DNA from: Cognatishimia sp. MH4019
Lineage (GTDB): Bacteria; Pseudomonadota; Alphaproteobacteria; Rhodobacterales; Rhodobacteraceae
Direction: 5' to 3'
Length of the DNA stretch: 64,000 nt
Assembly: GCF_020177595.1 (NCBI RefSeq)
Contig: NZ_JAHTBL010000001.1
Location: 496,001-560,000 of the forward strand
The position numbers and the translations under genes are program-made. How positions within the stretch are numbered: the stretch's first letter is position 1; every line of letters begins with the position of its first letter. Positions 15,608 through 25,281 of the stretch are shown piece by piece. The notes beneath the pieces are model-generated. The model made no database searches. It was not told the DNA's origin and worked only from the letters and a program-made list of their open reading frames with translations.

Positions 15608-16281
15608 CCCGCACCGCGCACTGTGCGCACCGGGTCATCACCACCAAACTGGCAGAGCGCTTTGCGAAGCCGTCCGACATGGACGTCGACCGTGCGCGTA
15701 TCGACATAGATATCGCGGCCCCAGACCCGGTCGAGCAGCTGATCGCGGGACCAGACGCGGCCCGGCTTTTCCATCAGCGTAGAGAGCAGGCGAAATTCGG
15801 TCGGGCCCAGCTTGAGCGCATCGCCATTGCGGGTCACCCGGTGGGTTTCGGCATCCAGAACAATGTCCTCAAACTCCAACCGCTCGCCAATCGCGGCTGG
15901 CCGAGTGCGCCGCAGCTGCGTGCGGACGCGCGCCATCAGTTCAACCACGGAATAGGGCTTGACCACATAGTCATCTGCGCCGGTCTCTAATCCGCGCACC
16001 CGGTCCACTTCTTCGGACCGCGCCGACAGCATGATCACCGGGATACCGCGCGTATCCGAGCGCATCTTCAAGCGCCGGCACACTTCGATGCCTGATACCG
16101 AGGGCAGCATCCAGTCCAGCACGATCACGTCCGGTGCTTCCTCGTCGACCAGAAGCAGGCCTTCTTCGCCATTCTCTGCACGCGCCACCCGGAAGCCTTC
16201 GGCCTCCAGATTATAGGCAAGCACTTCCCGCTGCGCAGGCTCGTCCTCGACCAGCAATACGGTGGGTTGATCGCCCGGCAT
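15592..16281 (-). CDS. phoB: Phosphate regulon response regulator PhoB
   Basis: The 229-residue protein has a receiver domain with phospho-acceptor D56 (VIVLDWMLP) and acidic pocket E12-D13, followed by an OmpR-type winged helix from about 130 (LGPTEFRLLSTLMEKPG, TRTVDVHVGRLRKAL). It is the last gene of the pst operon, far from its partner kinase phoR at the other end. Phosphorylated PhoB would bind the Pho box upstream of pstS and so activate its own operon. It overlaps the mscS 3' end. Confidence 0.95.
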   Translation of the reverse strand: MPGDQPTVLLVEDEPAQREVLAYNLEAEGFRVARAENGEEGLLLVDEEAPDVIVLDWMLPSVSGIEVCRRLKMRSDTRGIPVIMLSARSEEVDRVRGLETGADDYVVKPYSVVELMARVRTQLRRTRPAAIGERLEFEDIVLDAETHRVTRNGDALKLGPTEFRLLSTLMEKPGRVWSRDQLLDRVWGRDIYVDTRTVDVHVGRLRKALCQFGGDDPVRTVRGAGYALG

Positions 16282-16284
16282 GAG

Positions 16285-17004
16285 TTAGGCCTCCTTGATC
16301 ACATCGACCGATGTGCGGTCTTTCTTGGCACGCATCTCGTCTGGGCGCTCGCCGGTGACCAGATAGATCACCTGCTCGGCGATATTGGTCACATGATCGC
16401 CCATGCGTTCGATGTTCTTGGCAATGAAATGCAGATGCATGCAGGCCGTGATATTGCGCGGGTCTTCCATCATGAAAGTCAGGAATTCGCGAAACAGCGC
16501 GTTATACATCTGGTCCACGTCGATATCGCGGTTGATGACGTCTGCAGCCAGTTCGGCATCGCGCTGGATATAGGCGTCCAGCGCGTCTTTCAGCATCACC
16601 TCAACCTCTTTGGCCATCCGCCGGATCGCCGCCGGAGAGCCATTGACGGGTGCCATCTGCACCAGAACGCCCGTGCGCTTGGCCATGTTCTTGGCGTAAT
16701 CGCCGACCCGCTCCAGATTGGCGCTGATCTTCATCACGCTGAGAACCGTGCGCAGATCGCCTGCAGTGGGCGCGCGCAAAGCAATGACGCGGGCCGCCTC
16801 GTCATTGATCCGCTCTTCCAGATCGTCGATGGCGCGGTCCGCAAGGCGCACCTTTTCCGCAAGATCGACGTCGCGTTCTTCCAGCGACTTCGCGCTTTGG
16901 ATGATCGCGGCTTCCACAAGCCCGCCCATTTTCATGATCAGGGCCTGAATGGCCTCCAGATCACGATCATATGCCGATGCGATGTGTTGTTCGTCCGTGT
17001 TCAT
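16285..17004 (-). CDS. phoU: Phosphate signalling and transport modulator PhoU
   Basis: The 239-residue all-helical protein contains two PhoU repeats with the conserved acidic metal-binding motifs (for example ISANLERVGDYAKN and IAKNIERMGDHVTN). PhoU links the Pst transporter to PhoR and represses PhoB when phosphate is plentiful. It lies directly after pstB with no gap and 3 bp before phoB. Confidence 0.95.
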   Translation of the reverse strand: MNTDEQHIASAYDRDLEAIQALIMKMGGLVEAAIIQSAKSLEERDVDLAEKVRLADRAIDDLEERINDEAARVIALRAPTAGDLRTVLSVMKISANLERVGDYAKNMAKRTGVLVQMAPVNGSPAAIRRMAKEVEVMLKDALDAYIQRDAELAADVINRDIDVDQMYNALFREFLTFMMEDPRNITACMHLHFIAKNIERMGDHVTNIAEQVIYLVTGERPDEMRAKKDRTSVDVIKEA

Positions 17005-17802
17005 TTATCCGATCCGCCCTGTGATATAGCTTTCGGTCCGGGGATCTTCGGGGTTGGTGAAGATCGTGCCGGTTTCTCCGTATTCGACGAGATATCCGAG
17101 ATGGAAGAATGCCGTTTTCTGGCTGACCCGCGCGGCCTGCTGCATCGAGTGCGTGACGATCACCACGGAATAGTTCTGGCGCAGCTCGTCAATCAGCTCC
17201 TCGACCTGTGCGGTCGCAATCGGGTCGAGCGCGGAACACGGCTCGTCCATCAGCAAAACCTCCGGCTCTGTGGCGACAGCGCGCGCAATGCACAAGCGCT
17301 GTTGCTGACCACCCGACAGGCCGGTGCCGGGTTCATGCAGGCGGTCCTTGACCTCGTCCCAGATCGCGCCACGGCGCAGGGATTGCTCGACGATGTTGTC
17401 CAGATCGGCCTTGTTCTTGGCCAGACCGTGGATGCGCGGGCCGTAGGCGATATTGTCATAGATCGACTTGGGGAACGGATTGGGTTTCTGAAACACCATC
17501 CCCACCTTGGCGCGCAGTTGCACCGGATCGACCTTGCGGTCGTAGATATCTTCGCCATCAATGGCGATGTCTCCTTCCACGCGGCAGACATCAATCGTGT
17601 CATTCATCCGGTTGATGCAGCGCAGGAAGGTCGACTTGCCACACCCCGAAGGGCCGATAAACGCCGTCACGGTCTTGTCTGCAATCTCGACATTCACGTC
17701 CTTGATGGCGTGGTTGTCGCCATAATAGACCTGCACATTCTTGGCCGAGATTTTGGTCTCTTTGGCGTCCACGTCTCTCTCCACTATTCTTAGATCGTCC
17801 AT
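17005..17802 (-). CDS. pstB: Phosphate ABC transporter ATP-binding protein PstB
   Basis: The 265-residue ATPase has Walker [10 protein letters not shown], the PstB-specific RCINRMND block, signature [15 protein letters not shown], Walker [13 protein letters not shown] and switch [12 protein letters not shown]. It powers phosphate import with PstA and PstC. Confidence 0.96.
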   Translation of the reverse strand: MDDLRIVERDVDAKETKISAKNVQVYYGDNHAIKDVNVEIADKTVTAFIGPSGCGKSTFLRCINRMNDTIDVCRVEGDIAIDGEDIYDRKVDPVQLRAKVGMVFQKPNPFPKSIYDNIAYGPRIHGLAKNKADLDNIVEQSLRRGAIWDEVKDRLHEPGTGLSGGQQQRLCIARAVATEPEVLLMDEPCSALDPIATAQVEELIDELRQNYSVVIVTHSMQQAARVSQKTAFFHLGYLVEYGETGTIFTNPEDPRTESYITGRIG

Positions 17803-17814
17803 GTTTCGTCCCCC

Positions 17815-19164
17815 TTACCAGCGACGCTCAAAGCGGCGACGTAGGAAAATTGCCAGTGCGTTCATGCTGACCAAGAAGATCAGCAGCACGATGATGGCCC
17901 CGGAGGCACGTTCCACAAAGGCAGGGTCCGAGCGTTGGGTCCAGTTGTAAATCTGCACCGGCAAGGCCGAAGCAGGGTCGAAAAAGCCTTCCGGCGGGCC
18001 GGAGGGGTATTCGCGCACGAACGCCACCATGCCGATCAGCAACAGCGGGGCCGTTTCACCCAAAGCCTGCGCCAGCCCGATGATGGTGCCTGTCAGAATG
18101 CCCGGCGCGGCCAGCGGCAGAACGTGGTGAAAGACGCTCTGCATTTTCGAGGCCCCGACACCAAGTGCGGCATCCCGAATGGACGGCGGCACTGATTTCA
18201 GCGAGGCCCGCGTGGCGATGATGATCGTGGGCAGTGTCATCAGCGTTAGCACCAGACCGCCCACGATGGGCGCCGATTGAGGCAAGCCTGCAAAGTTGAT
18301 GAAGATCGCAAGGCCCAGAATACCGAACACAATCGACGGCACCGCGGCGAGGTTCGAGATGTTCACCTCGATGATATCCGTGATCCGGTTCTTTGGCGCG
18401 AACTCCTCCAGATAGATCGACGCAGCCACACCGATGGGCAGCGCCAGCCCCAACACGATCAGCATCATGTAAAGCGAGCCCATGATGGCCACACCCAGAC
18501 CCGCCGCTTCGGGCCGCTGGCCTGACGCATCGGGCATCGTCAGGAACGCCCAGTTAAAGCGTTGCTCTAGGATGCCTGCCTCTTGCAGCGCATCTGTCAG
18601 ATCTAACTGCCCGGGCGAGACGTTCTTGTCCAGAGCAGCGGTCTCGCGGGTCACGCGGTCTTTCAGATAGCCATCAATCCGGCCATTGGCGAGGAACTCA
18701 AACGTGATCGTCTCGCCCACCACGTTTGGATTGGCGAGGACGAAGTTGCGCAGTTGAGCCGCCGCCTCTTTCGAGATGATGTCGCCTTGGTCTTGCGGCG
18801 ACAGCTCTGTTTCGATCCCGGCTTCGGTGACGGCATTTTCAACCGCGACCGCGATCAGCGGTGAATACCCAAAGGTCGACACTTTCGCCATCTCGTCGCG
18901 ATTGCGGTTGCCTTCCTTGTCCAAGGTCTCGGCGGGCAGTTCGACCTGCAGCGTTACATAGGTCTGCTGAAAGGCGCTCAGACCGTTTCCGAGGATCGAG
19001 ATCAGCAACATGACCAGCGCCGCCACACCCAAAAGCACAGCGCTCAGGCCGTATATCTTGAAGCGCCGTTCGGCTGCGTTGCGTTTCTTGGTGCGGGCGT
19101 CCTCGGTCAGCAAAGACGACTTGGGACGGGCGGCGGGGATGCCGCCAGCGGACAGATCGGTCAT
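17815..19164 (-). CDS. pstA: Phosphate ABC transporter permease PstA (extended form)
   Basis: At 449 residues it is much longer than the roughly 296-residue E. coli PstA. After one membrane segment (about 40-62) there is a periplasmic insert of about 140 residues (the DUF3333-type region common in alphaproteobacteria), then the BPD permease domain with the coupling loop RDAALGVGASKMQSVFHHVLP. It overlaps pstC by 4 bp. Confidence 0.94.
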   Translation of the reverse strand: MTDLSAGGIPAARPKSSLLTEDARTKKRNAAERRFKIYGLSAVLLGVAALVMLLISILGNGLSAFQQTYVTLQVELPAETLDKEGNRNRDEMAKVSTFGYSPLIAVAVENAVTEAGIETELSPQDQGDIISKEAAAQLRNFVLANPNVVGETITFEFLANGRIDGYLKDRVTRETAALDKNVSPGQLDLTDALQEAGILEQRFNWAFLTMPDASGQRPEAAGLGVAIMGSLYMMLIVLGLALPIGVAASIYLEEFAPKNRITDIIEVNISNLAAVPSIVFGILGLAIFINFAGLPQSAPIVGGLVLTLMTLPTIIIATRASLKSVPPSIRDAALGVGASKMQSVFHHVLPLAAPGILTGTIIGLAQALGETAPLLLIGMVAFVREYPSGPPEGFFDPASALPVQIYNWTQRSDPAFVERASGAIIVLLIFLVSMNALAIFLRRRFERRW

Positions 19165-20621
19165 TCGTACTGCTCCCGGTATTTGCGCACGATATAAAGC
19201 GCGAAGACATTAAGCCCCAGCGTGATGACGAACAGCGTCAGGCCAAGGGCGAAGGCGACCAGCGTCTCGGGCGAGGCAAAATCAGTGTCGCCGGTCAATT
19301 GACTGACGATCTTCACGGTGACGGTTGTCATCGCCTCGAACGGATTAAGGTCCAGTCGGGCCGCGGCCCCTGCCCCCAACACCACGATCATCGTCTCGCC
19401 AATCGCCCGCGAGGCGGCCAGCAGCACAGCGCCCACAATGCCCGGCAAGGCGGCGGGTAACACCACTTGGCGGATCGTCTCGGAATGGGTCGCCCCGATC
19501 CCCAGCGAGCCATCGCGCATGGATTGCGGCACGGCGTTGATGATGTCGTCAGACAGCGAGGACACGAACGGGATCAGCATAATGCCCATCACCAGCCCTG
19601 CCGTCATCACCGACGAGGCGCTTTCGCCCAGGCCAGAGGGTTGCGCAAAGTAATCCCGCAAGAACGGCCCAACCGTGATCAGTGCGAAAAGGCCGTAAAC
19701 GATGGTCGGGATACCGGCGAGGATCTCAATCGCGGGTTTGGCAAAACTGCGGAATTTATGAGTTGCGTATTCGCTTAGATAGATCGCGGCGAACAGACCG
19801 ATCGGCACCGCCACCAGCAGCGCGATGAAGCTGATGTAAAGCGTGCCCCACAGCAACGGGATAATGCCCAGATCGCTGTCACCCCGGAAATTGGGCGACC
19901 ACGTAGTGCCAAAGAAAAAGTCTGTCCAATGATAGTCCTGAAAGAAGTTGCGCGTCTCGAAGACCATCGAAAAGACGATACCAAGCGTCGTCAGGATTGC
20001 GATGGAGGCGGCAGCCATCAGCAGCACCAGCACCCCGTTCTCGACCACATTGCGTGCGCGGAATTCCCGGTTCGTGCGCAGAAACGAGATCGCGAACCCT
20101 CCGATAGCCACGCCGATAATCAGAAAAGTCGTCCAGAGCTGCGCCGCCGCGGCCTGCGCGCGATAGCTTTGTGCAGCACGCAGCACGAACGGCTCTACGT
20201 TCGAGCCAAGTGCGACGCCGACCGCGCCCAGACGTTCGCGCACATCGGTGGTCTCTGTGCTGACCGTTTGCGCCTCGTCCTCGGTCATGGCACCTGCGGC
20301 GACGGCCGTATCAAGCCCGTCCGCCACCCGGCGCACATCAGACATGACCAGTGACCGGGTCGTATCCTCGGAAATGCTGTCAGCGGGAATGAACGTCGAC
20401 ACGCGGTTGTCAATCAGGATCGGCAGAACCAGCGACAGGATGGCCAGCAATCCCAGCGCAGGGATGATCGTGCTCAACGCGACATTGAAGCCATAGTAAT
20501 TGGGCAGCGAATGCAGGTTGCGAATATTGCCATCGGCAGAGGCCAACGCCCGGCTGCGGCCCAGCACAAACCCAAGCGCGCCAAAGCCAAGCACAATGAT
20601 CAAAAGGAAGAAAACGGACAT
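19161..20621 (-). CDS. pstC: Phosphate ABC transporter permease PstC (extended form)
   Basis: The 486-residue permease has an N-terminal membrane segment, a second one (about 45-68), a large periplasmic insert up to about 165, then the conserved permease domain (WGTLYISFIALLVAVPIG, GDGS-type coupling loop MRDGSLGIGATHSETIRQVVLP). The added N-terminal portion matches the extended PstA partner, as found in alphaproteobacteria. Confidence 0.94.
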   Translation of the reverse strand: MSVFFLLIIVLGFGALGFVLGRSRALASADGNIRNLHSLPNYYGFNVALSTIIPALGLLAILSLVLPILIDNRVSTFIPADSISEDTTRSLVMSDVRRVADGLDTAVAAGAMTEDEAQTVSTETTDVRERLGAVGVALGSNVEPFVLRAAQSYRAQAAAAQLWTTFLIIGVAIGGFAISFLRTNREFRARNVVENGVLVLLMAAASIAILTTLGIVFSMVFETRNFFQDYHWTDFFFGTTWSPNFRGDSDLGIIPLLWGTLYISFIALLVAVPIGLFAAIYLSEYATHKFRSFAKPAIEILAGIPTIVYGLFALITVGPFLRDYFAQPSGLGESASSVMTAGLVMGIMLIPFVSSLSDDIINAVPQSMRDGSLGIGATHSETIRQVVLPAALPGIVGAVLLAASRAIGETMIVVLGAGAAARLDLNPFEAMTTVTVKIVSQLTGDTDFASPETLVAFALGLTLFVITLGLNVFALYIVRKYREQYE

Positions 20622-20655
20622 CTAGGCAGCTCCGCAGATGTGGGTCGTCAGACAA

Positions 20656-20680
20656 GACGGGGGCCATAACAGCCCCCGTC
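20656..20680 (-). terminator. Stem-loop between pstS and pstC
   Basis: GACGGGGGC and GCCCCCGTC form perfect 9-bp arms around CATAACA, in the 84-bp gap after the pstS stop. The transcribed strand continues with TTGTC, so termination would be partial. It fits the need for more PstS than membrane components. Confidence 0.6.
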
Positions 20681-20705
20681 CGTTTTGCTGAGGCATTGCG
20701 CCTGA

Positions 20706-21746
20706 TTACATGCTTGCGTCCATGACCTGCTCGTCAGCCACCATCTGCTGGGTGTCTGCCAGCTCGGGGTCCGAGACGAGGCCATACTGGGCCAGCGGGC
20801 CAGACCCACCTGCGATCTCGTCGGACACGAAGAACTCAGCGAATTCTTTCAGGCCGGGGATCACGCCGATATGTGCTTTCTTGATGTAGAAGAACAGCGG
20901 ACGCGACACGGGGTATTCGCCGGTCGAGATCGTCTCGGTGGACGGTGCGACACCGTTCATCGTGGCAACTTTCAGCTTGTCGGTGTTGTTCTCGTAGAAG
21001 GCCAGACCAAAGACGCCAACGCCTTCTGCGTTGCTGTCGATGCGGGCCAGCGTTTCGGTGTAGTCACCGTCGATGTCCACGGATTTGCCGTCGGTGCGCA
21101 CAGCCATGCAAGCGCCTTCAGCGTCGTCCTCGGACATGCCGGCTTCCATCATGGCTGCCATGGCGCCGGTGTCTTCGCAGCCCTGCAGCAGGACCTTCTC
21201 TTCGAAGACTTCGCGGGTGCCGTGCTTGGTGCCGGGGATGAAGGCTGCGATATCAACAGCAGGCAGGTCACTGTTGAAGTCGGCCCACTGCTGGTGCGGG
21301 TTGTCGACGATTTCGCCATCAACCAGTACCTGAGTGGCCAGCGCGTTGAACCAATCAGAGGGCTCGAACGCGGTGAATGCGGGGCCGGTCAACTGGCTGG
21401 CAAAGACGATGCCGTCATAACCAATGCGGACTTCGATGATGTCGGTGACACCGGCTTCTGCACATGCAGCTACTTCTTTTTCGCGGATCGCGCGGGAAGC
21501 GTTTGCAATGTCGATTGTGTTGGCGCCAACACCCTCACAGAAACGCTTCAGACCAGCCGAGGAGCCGCCCGATTCAACAACGGGGGTCGGGAAGTCGAAG
21601 TTTTCGCCGAAGGCTTCGGCCACGATGGCCGCGTAAGGCAGAACGGTGGAGGAACCGGCAACCTGCACGTTGTCACGTGCATAAGAAGCGGTTGCAGAAA
21701 TGGTCGCGATTGCCAGAGCAGATACGGACAGTTTCGCAAAAGACAT
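20706..21746 (-). CDS. pstS: Phosphate ABC transporter binding protein PstS
   Basis: The 346-residue precursor has a signal peptide (ALAIATISATASYA), then VQVAGSSTVLPYA with the phosphate-binding SSTV loop, and GGSSAGLKRFCEG as the second phosphate-contacting loop. The start at 21746 has a CAGGAG ribosome binding site; a longer frame upstream lacks signal-peptide logic. First gene of the pstSCAB-phoU-phoB operon behind a Pho box. Confidence 0.95.
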   Translation of the reverse strand: MSFAKLSVSALAIATISATASYARDNVQVAGSSTVLPYAAIVAEAFGENFDFPTPVVESGGSSAGLKRFCEGVGANTIDIANASRAIREKEVAACAEAGVTDIIEVRIGYDGIVFASQLTGPAFTAFEPSDWFNALATQVLVDGEIVDNPHQQWADFNSDLPAVDIAAFIPGTKHGTREVFEEKVLLQGCEDTGAMAAMMEAGMSEDDAEGACMAVRTDGKSVDIDGDYTETLARIDSNAEGVGVFGLAFYENNTDKLKVATMNGVAPSTETISTGEYPVSRPLFFYIKKAHIGVIPGLKEFAEFFVSDEIAGGSGPLAQYGLVSDPELADTQQMVADEQVMDASM

Positions 21747-21824
21747 GAGTGAACTCCTGTAATGTCTGTGACCGCCCAAAACAGCGGCCTTGAGGGCTGC
21801 CTATGGGTCCGGTGCAATGCTTTT

Positions 21825-21853
21825 GTGACAGATACGTAACAGTTTTATGACAG
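21825..21853 (-). promoter_or_regulatory. Pho box with three PhoB repeats
   Basis: Read on the minus strand, CTGTCATAAAACTGTTAC is an excellent 18-bp Pho box and is followed, after GTAT, by a third repeat CTGTCAC. The three heptamers (CTGTCAT, CTGTTAC, CTGTCAC) are spaced exactly 11 bp apart, the PhoB dimer periodicity. It ends 78 bp before the pstS start codon and points toward pstS. phoR lies upstream and would not be driven by it. Confidence 0.9.
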
Positions 21854-21902
21854 CGCCCGGTGCGTTCCTGAGATGATCCGGTGCAGCCTTGGAAAAAAGG
21901 CT

Positions 21903-22943
21903 TTAGCTGTTCGTTTTTAGGGGCAAAACCACTGTAAACTTAGCACCCTCACCCACCGCACTTTCCACGCGAATACGGCCTCTGTGACGGTTCACCATAT
22001 GCTTGACGATGGCCAGACCCAGCCCGGTGCCACCCATTTCCCGCGAGCGGTGCGAATCCACCCGGTAAAACCGCTCGGTGAGTCGCGGAATATGGATCGG
22101 ATCGAAGCCTTCGCCTTTGTCGATGACGCTGATTGCAACGCTGGGAGCGCGCAGCCGCGCGTCGCGGTCGCTCAAGCTGAACTCCACTGCGACTTCGCCC
22201 CCTTTGGAGCCATACTTGATTCCGTTCTCGATCAGGTTGGTGAAGACCTGCCGCAACTGGTCCCCATCGCCCTGCACCATGATTGGCCCTGACGCGCCGC
22301 GCATCTGGAACTGGACGCCCGCGGTTTCCGCCATGGGCGTCAGCGCGTTCAGCGTCATGCTGACCGTGTTGTAGATATCCACGTCCTGCGTGGGGCGCAT
22401 CCGCTCTTCGGTCTCGACCCGGCTCAGCGACAGCAGGTCCTGGACCAGCCGGTTCATCCGCGCGGCCTCCCGCGCCATGATGCCCAAAAATCGCTCATGC
22501 GCCGCCGCGTCATTCTTCGCAGGGCCTTGCAGCGTCTCGATAAAGCCCAGCAAAGCCGTCAGCGGCGTGCGCAGCTCGTGGCTGACATTGGCCACGAAAT
22601 CGCGCCGGATCTGCTCGGCTTCGCGCAGATGGGTGATGTCATCAAAGGTCAGCAGCACGCCGCCCCCTTCCACCGGGGCGCAATCGACCTGAAACATCGT
22701 CTCGCGCCCGGCCTCGTTCGAAAAATGCCGCGCGCTGTGCAGTTTTTCGTCCACCAGAACCCGCTCGATACTGTCGATCAGCGATGGCTGGCGCAGCACG
22801 GTCACGAAATGCCGCCCTGTGATGGTATCGCCAAACATGGCGCGGGCCTGGGCATTGGCTTGAGCGATCCGCTCATTCGCGCCGATCAGGATCAACGGGC
22901 GCGGGATACCCTCCAACAGTGATGCGGTCAGCGAGCTGTTCAT
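21903..22943 (-). CDS. phoR: Phosphate regulon sensor kinase PhoR (no membrane segment)
   Basis: The 346-residue kinase has an N-terminal PAS-like domain (about 5-105), the dimerisation/phospho-acceptor box with H122 in NVSHELRTPLTALLGF, and the ATPase boxes N (NLIENGIKYG), G1 (DKGEGFDP) and G2 (GGTGLGLAIVKHMV). Unlike E. coli PhoR no transmembrane helix is visible, so it should be cytoplasmic and read the state of Pst/PhoU through its PAS domain. It precedes the pst operon and lies 3 bp behind the PLP enzyme gene. Confidence 0.88.
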   Translation of the reverse strand: MNSSLTASLLEGIPRPLILIGANERIAQANAQARAMFGDTITGRHFVTVLRQPSLIDSIERVLVDEKLHSARHFSNEAGRETMFQVDCAPVEGGGVLLTFDDITHLREAEQIRRDFVANVSHELRTPLTALLGFIETLQGPAKNDAAAHERFLGIMAREAARMNRLVQDLLSLSRVETEERMRPTQDVDIYNTVSMTLNALTPMAETAGVQFQMRGASGPIMVQGDGDQLRQVFTNLIENGIKYGSKGGEVAVEFSLSDRDARLRAPSVAISVIDKGEGFDPIHIPRLTERFYRVDSHRSREMGGTGLGLAIVKHMVNRHRGRIRVESAVGEGAKFTVVLPLKTNS

Positions 22944-22946
22944 CGT

Positions 22947-24119
22947 CTAGCCGCGCGCCGCCCGGATGGCTGCCTCGAACTCGGCTTTCAGCAACCCGAT
23001 ATCTTCGCACCCCACAGAGACCCGGAAGAACCCTTCGCTGATCCCAATGGCCGCGCGCGCCTCTGGCGTCAGACCCCGGTGCGAGCTGGAGGCGGGATGC
23101 GACAGCGTCGTGCCGATATCCCCCAGCGTTGGCGCGAAAGCGATGTTTTCAGCCGCTTGCGTAAGCCGGTTCGCCGCCCCACGCCCGCCTTCGACCTCAA
23201 AACTGACCATATTGCCGCCGCGCGCACCCAGCAGATGCGCCGCGCGGTTGTGATCTGGATGATCGGGCCGCGTCGGATACAGCACCCGCGTCACCCCCGG
23301 CAACGCCGCGATATGATCGGCCAGCGCTGCCGCGTTCTCCTCGGCGCGGTCATAGCGCAGGTTGAAACTGTAAAGCCCCCGCTCGGCCAGCCAGCAATCA
23401 AAGGGGCTGGGTGTCAGGCCTGTCGTGACAGCCGTCACATAGATGGCCTCGCGATGCGCGGGATCGGCGGCGGCCACATAGCCCAGCGTCACGTCCGAAT
23501 GCCCTGCCAAAAGCTTGGTGACCGAATGGATCACCACATCCGCACCATGCTCAAACGGCTGGTAGCTGCGCGGCGTCGTGAAGGTGTTGTCCACGACCAG
23601 CAGCAGCCCCTTTTCCTTGCAGAGCGTCGCGATAGCCTCGATATCGGCCACCCGCAGCGTCGGATTGCTTACCAGCTCGACCAGCACCAGCTTGGTGTTG
23701 GGTCGCACCGCAGCCGCCATCGCGGCACCATCGGTTGGGTCGGCCAGCGAGGTTTCGACGCCAAAGCGCGGCAACTCCTCGCGCATCATTCGCAAGCTGC
23801 GCCCGTATAGCTGATCGCCGCCCAGCACATGATCGCCTGCCTTCAGCAGCCCGAGCATCGTCGCTGTGACAGCCGCCATGCCAGAGCCTACGATCAAGCC
23901 GCCTTCGGCCCCTTCCAGCGCATCAATCTTGCGTGCAAGCACTTCCGCATTGGGATGCCCTTCGCGCGCATAGGTGAACCCCTTGGCGCGGCCTTCATAT
24001 TGATCGTCCAACGCATCGGGGCTGTCGGACGCATAGACAACCGACGGCTGCAGCGGCGTCACCACGGCGCGCGATGAGCTTTCCGGCCACGGTGTTCTGC
24101 GGATCAACTCATCGCTCAT
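22947..24119 (-). CDS. PLP-dependent trans-sulfuration enzyme (cystathionine gamma-synthase/beta-lyase family)
   Basis: The 390-residue enzyme belongs to the Cys/Met metabolism PP family: [14 protein letters not shown] substrate loop, [18 protein letters not shown]-phosphate region, [14 protein letters not shown], and the PLP lysine K202 in [13 protein letters not shown]. It would act in cystathionine, methionine or cysteine metabolism; which reaction cannot be told from sequence alone. It overlaps the gamma carbonic anhydrase gene by 4 bp. Confidence 0.85.
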   Translation of the reverse strand: MSDELIRRTPWPESSSRAVVTPLQPSVVYASDSPDALDDQYEGRAKGFTYAREGHPNAEVLARKIDALEGAEGGLIVGSGMAAVTATMLGLLKAGDHVLGGDQLYGRSLRMMREELPRFGVETSLADPTDGAAMAAAVRPNTKLVLVELVSNPTLRVADIEAIATLCKEKGLLLVVDNTFTTPRSYQPFEHGADVVIHSVTKLLAGHSDVTLGYVAAADPAHREAIYVTAVTTGLTPSPFDCWLAERGLYSFNLRYDRAEENAAALADHIAALPGVTRVLYPTRPDHPDHNRAAHLLGARGGNMVSFEVEGGRGAANRLTQAAENIAFAPTLGDIGTTLSHPASSSHRGLTPEARAAIGISEGFFRVSVGCEDIGLLKAEFEAAIRAARG

Positions 24120-24643
24120 AGCGCGGTCAGTCCTTCGCGAAAGCGGCGCATGTTGGCCTGATATCCCAGCGCCGAGGCTTTAAGCCCTTGGATTGCCTTG
24201 TCGTCCAACTCCCGCACAACCTTGCCCGGTACGCCCATCACTAAAGAGCCATCGGGGATCTCTTTGCCTTCGGTGATCAGCGCCCCCGCCCCAATCAGGC
24301 AGTTCTTGCCAATTTTTGCGCCGTTCAACACGGTCGCGCCCATCCCGATCAGGCTTTGATCGCCAATCGTGCAGCCATGCAGCATCGCCTTATGCCCAAT
24401 CGTACAATCGCGTCCGATGGTCAGCGGAAATCCCATATCCGTGTGCAGAACGCTGTTCTCCTGCACGTTCGAGCCTTCGCCCACGACAATCGCCTCATTG
24501 TCCCCGCGCAACGTCGCGCCGAACCAGATCGACGACCCAGACCCAAGAACCACCTTGCCGATGACATTGGCATCCGGTGCCACCCAGAAATCCCCATTCT
24601 CGGGCAGAACAGGCGCATGATCTTCCAGCGTGTAAAGCGTCAT
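24116..24643 (-). CDS. Gamma carbonic anhydrase family protein (left-handed beta-helix)
   Basis: The 175-residue protein shows hexapeptide-repeat periodicity ([23 protein letters not shown]) and the three metal histidines expected for the family (in [18 protein letters not shown]). Relatives include YrdA/PaaY proteins and Cam-type carbonic anhydrases. It overlaps gmk and the PLP-enzyme gene by 4 bp each. Activity as carbonic anhydrase or as an acyl-CoA-related enzyme is open. Confidence 0.85.
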   Translation of the reverse strand: MTLYTLEDHAPVLPENGDFWVAPDANVIGKVVLGSGSSIWFGATLRGDNEAIVVGEGSNVQENSVLHTDMGFPLTIGRDCTIGHKAMLHGCTIGDQSLIGMGATVLNGAKIGKNCLIGAGALITEGKEIPDGSLVMGVPGKVVRELDDKAIQGLKASALGYQANMRRFREGLTAL

Positions 24644-25278
24644 TGGCGGTCCTCGAATTCAGCGTTGAGTGTGCGCACGGCGTCGGCCAGATCAGGCTGC
24701 TGCGTTCGGCGCATCCGTTCCGACATGATGATGGTTTTCAGCTTTTCTTCGGTCTCATCGAGATTGTCGTTGATCAGCACGAAATCATATTCGGCCCAAT
24801 GGCTGATCTCATCGCGGGACTTCTGCATCCGCGCGGCGATCACCTCGTCGCTATCTTGCGCCCGCGCCCGCAAGCGGCGCTCCAACTCGTGGATCGAGGG
24901 CGGCAGAATGAAGATCGACAGCACATGCTTGTCCAATGGCGAGTTGCGCACCTGCTGCCCACCTTGCCAGTCGATATCAAACAGCACATCTCGCCCGGCA
25001 TTGATCGCGTCTTCTACAGGCGTTTTTGGTGATCCGTACAGATTTCCAAAAACCTCGGCATGTTCCAGCATCTCGCCGGTGTCGATCAAATGGCGAAATT
25101 CGTCATGGCTGCGAAAATAGTAATGCTCGCCTTCCACTTCGCCGTCCCGCGGCAGGCGTGTCGTGGCCGAGACAGAAAAGCGCAAACTGTCATCCCAGGC
25201 CATCAAACGGCGGGCCAGTGTGGATTTTCCCGCCCCCGACGGTGAGGACAGGATAATGAGAAGACCACGCCGGCTCAT
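24640..25278 (-). CDS. gmk: Guanylate kinase
   Basis: The 212-residue protein has the P-loop [10 protein letters not shown] at residues about 11-20 and the GMP-binding stretch [19 protein letters not shown], with lid arginines later. It phosphorylates GMP to GDP. It lies 3 bp behind the yicC-type gene, an association common across bacteria. Confidence 0.96.
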   Translation of the reverse strand: MSRRGLLIILSSPSGAGKSTLARRLMAWDDSLRFSVSATTRLPRDGEVEGEHYYFRSHDEFRHLIDTGEMLEHAEVFGNLYGSPKTPVEDAINAGRDVLFDIDWQGGQQVRNSPLDKHVLSIFILPPSIHELERRLRARAQDSDEVIAARMQKSRDEISHWAEYDFVLINDNLDETEEKLKTIIMSERMRRTQQPDLADAVRTLNAEFEDRQ

Positions 25279-25281
25279 GTT

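Noticed and set aside
16267-17793. 508-codon open frame on the plus strand
   Set aside because: Antisense to phoU and pstB; no ribosome binding site and no domain.
21885-21902. AGCCTT/AAGGCT hairpin behind phoR as a terminator
   Set aside because: The T stretch is in the loop and not after the stem, so it does not fit an intrinsic terminator.
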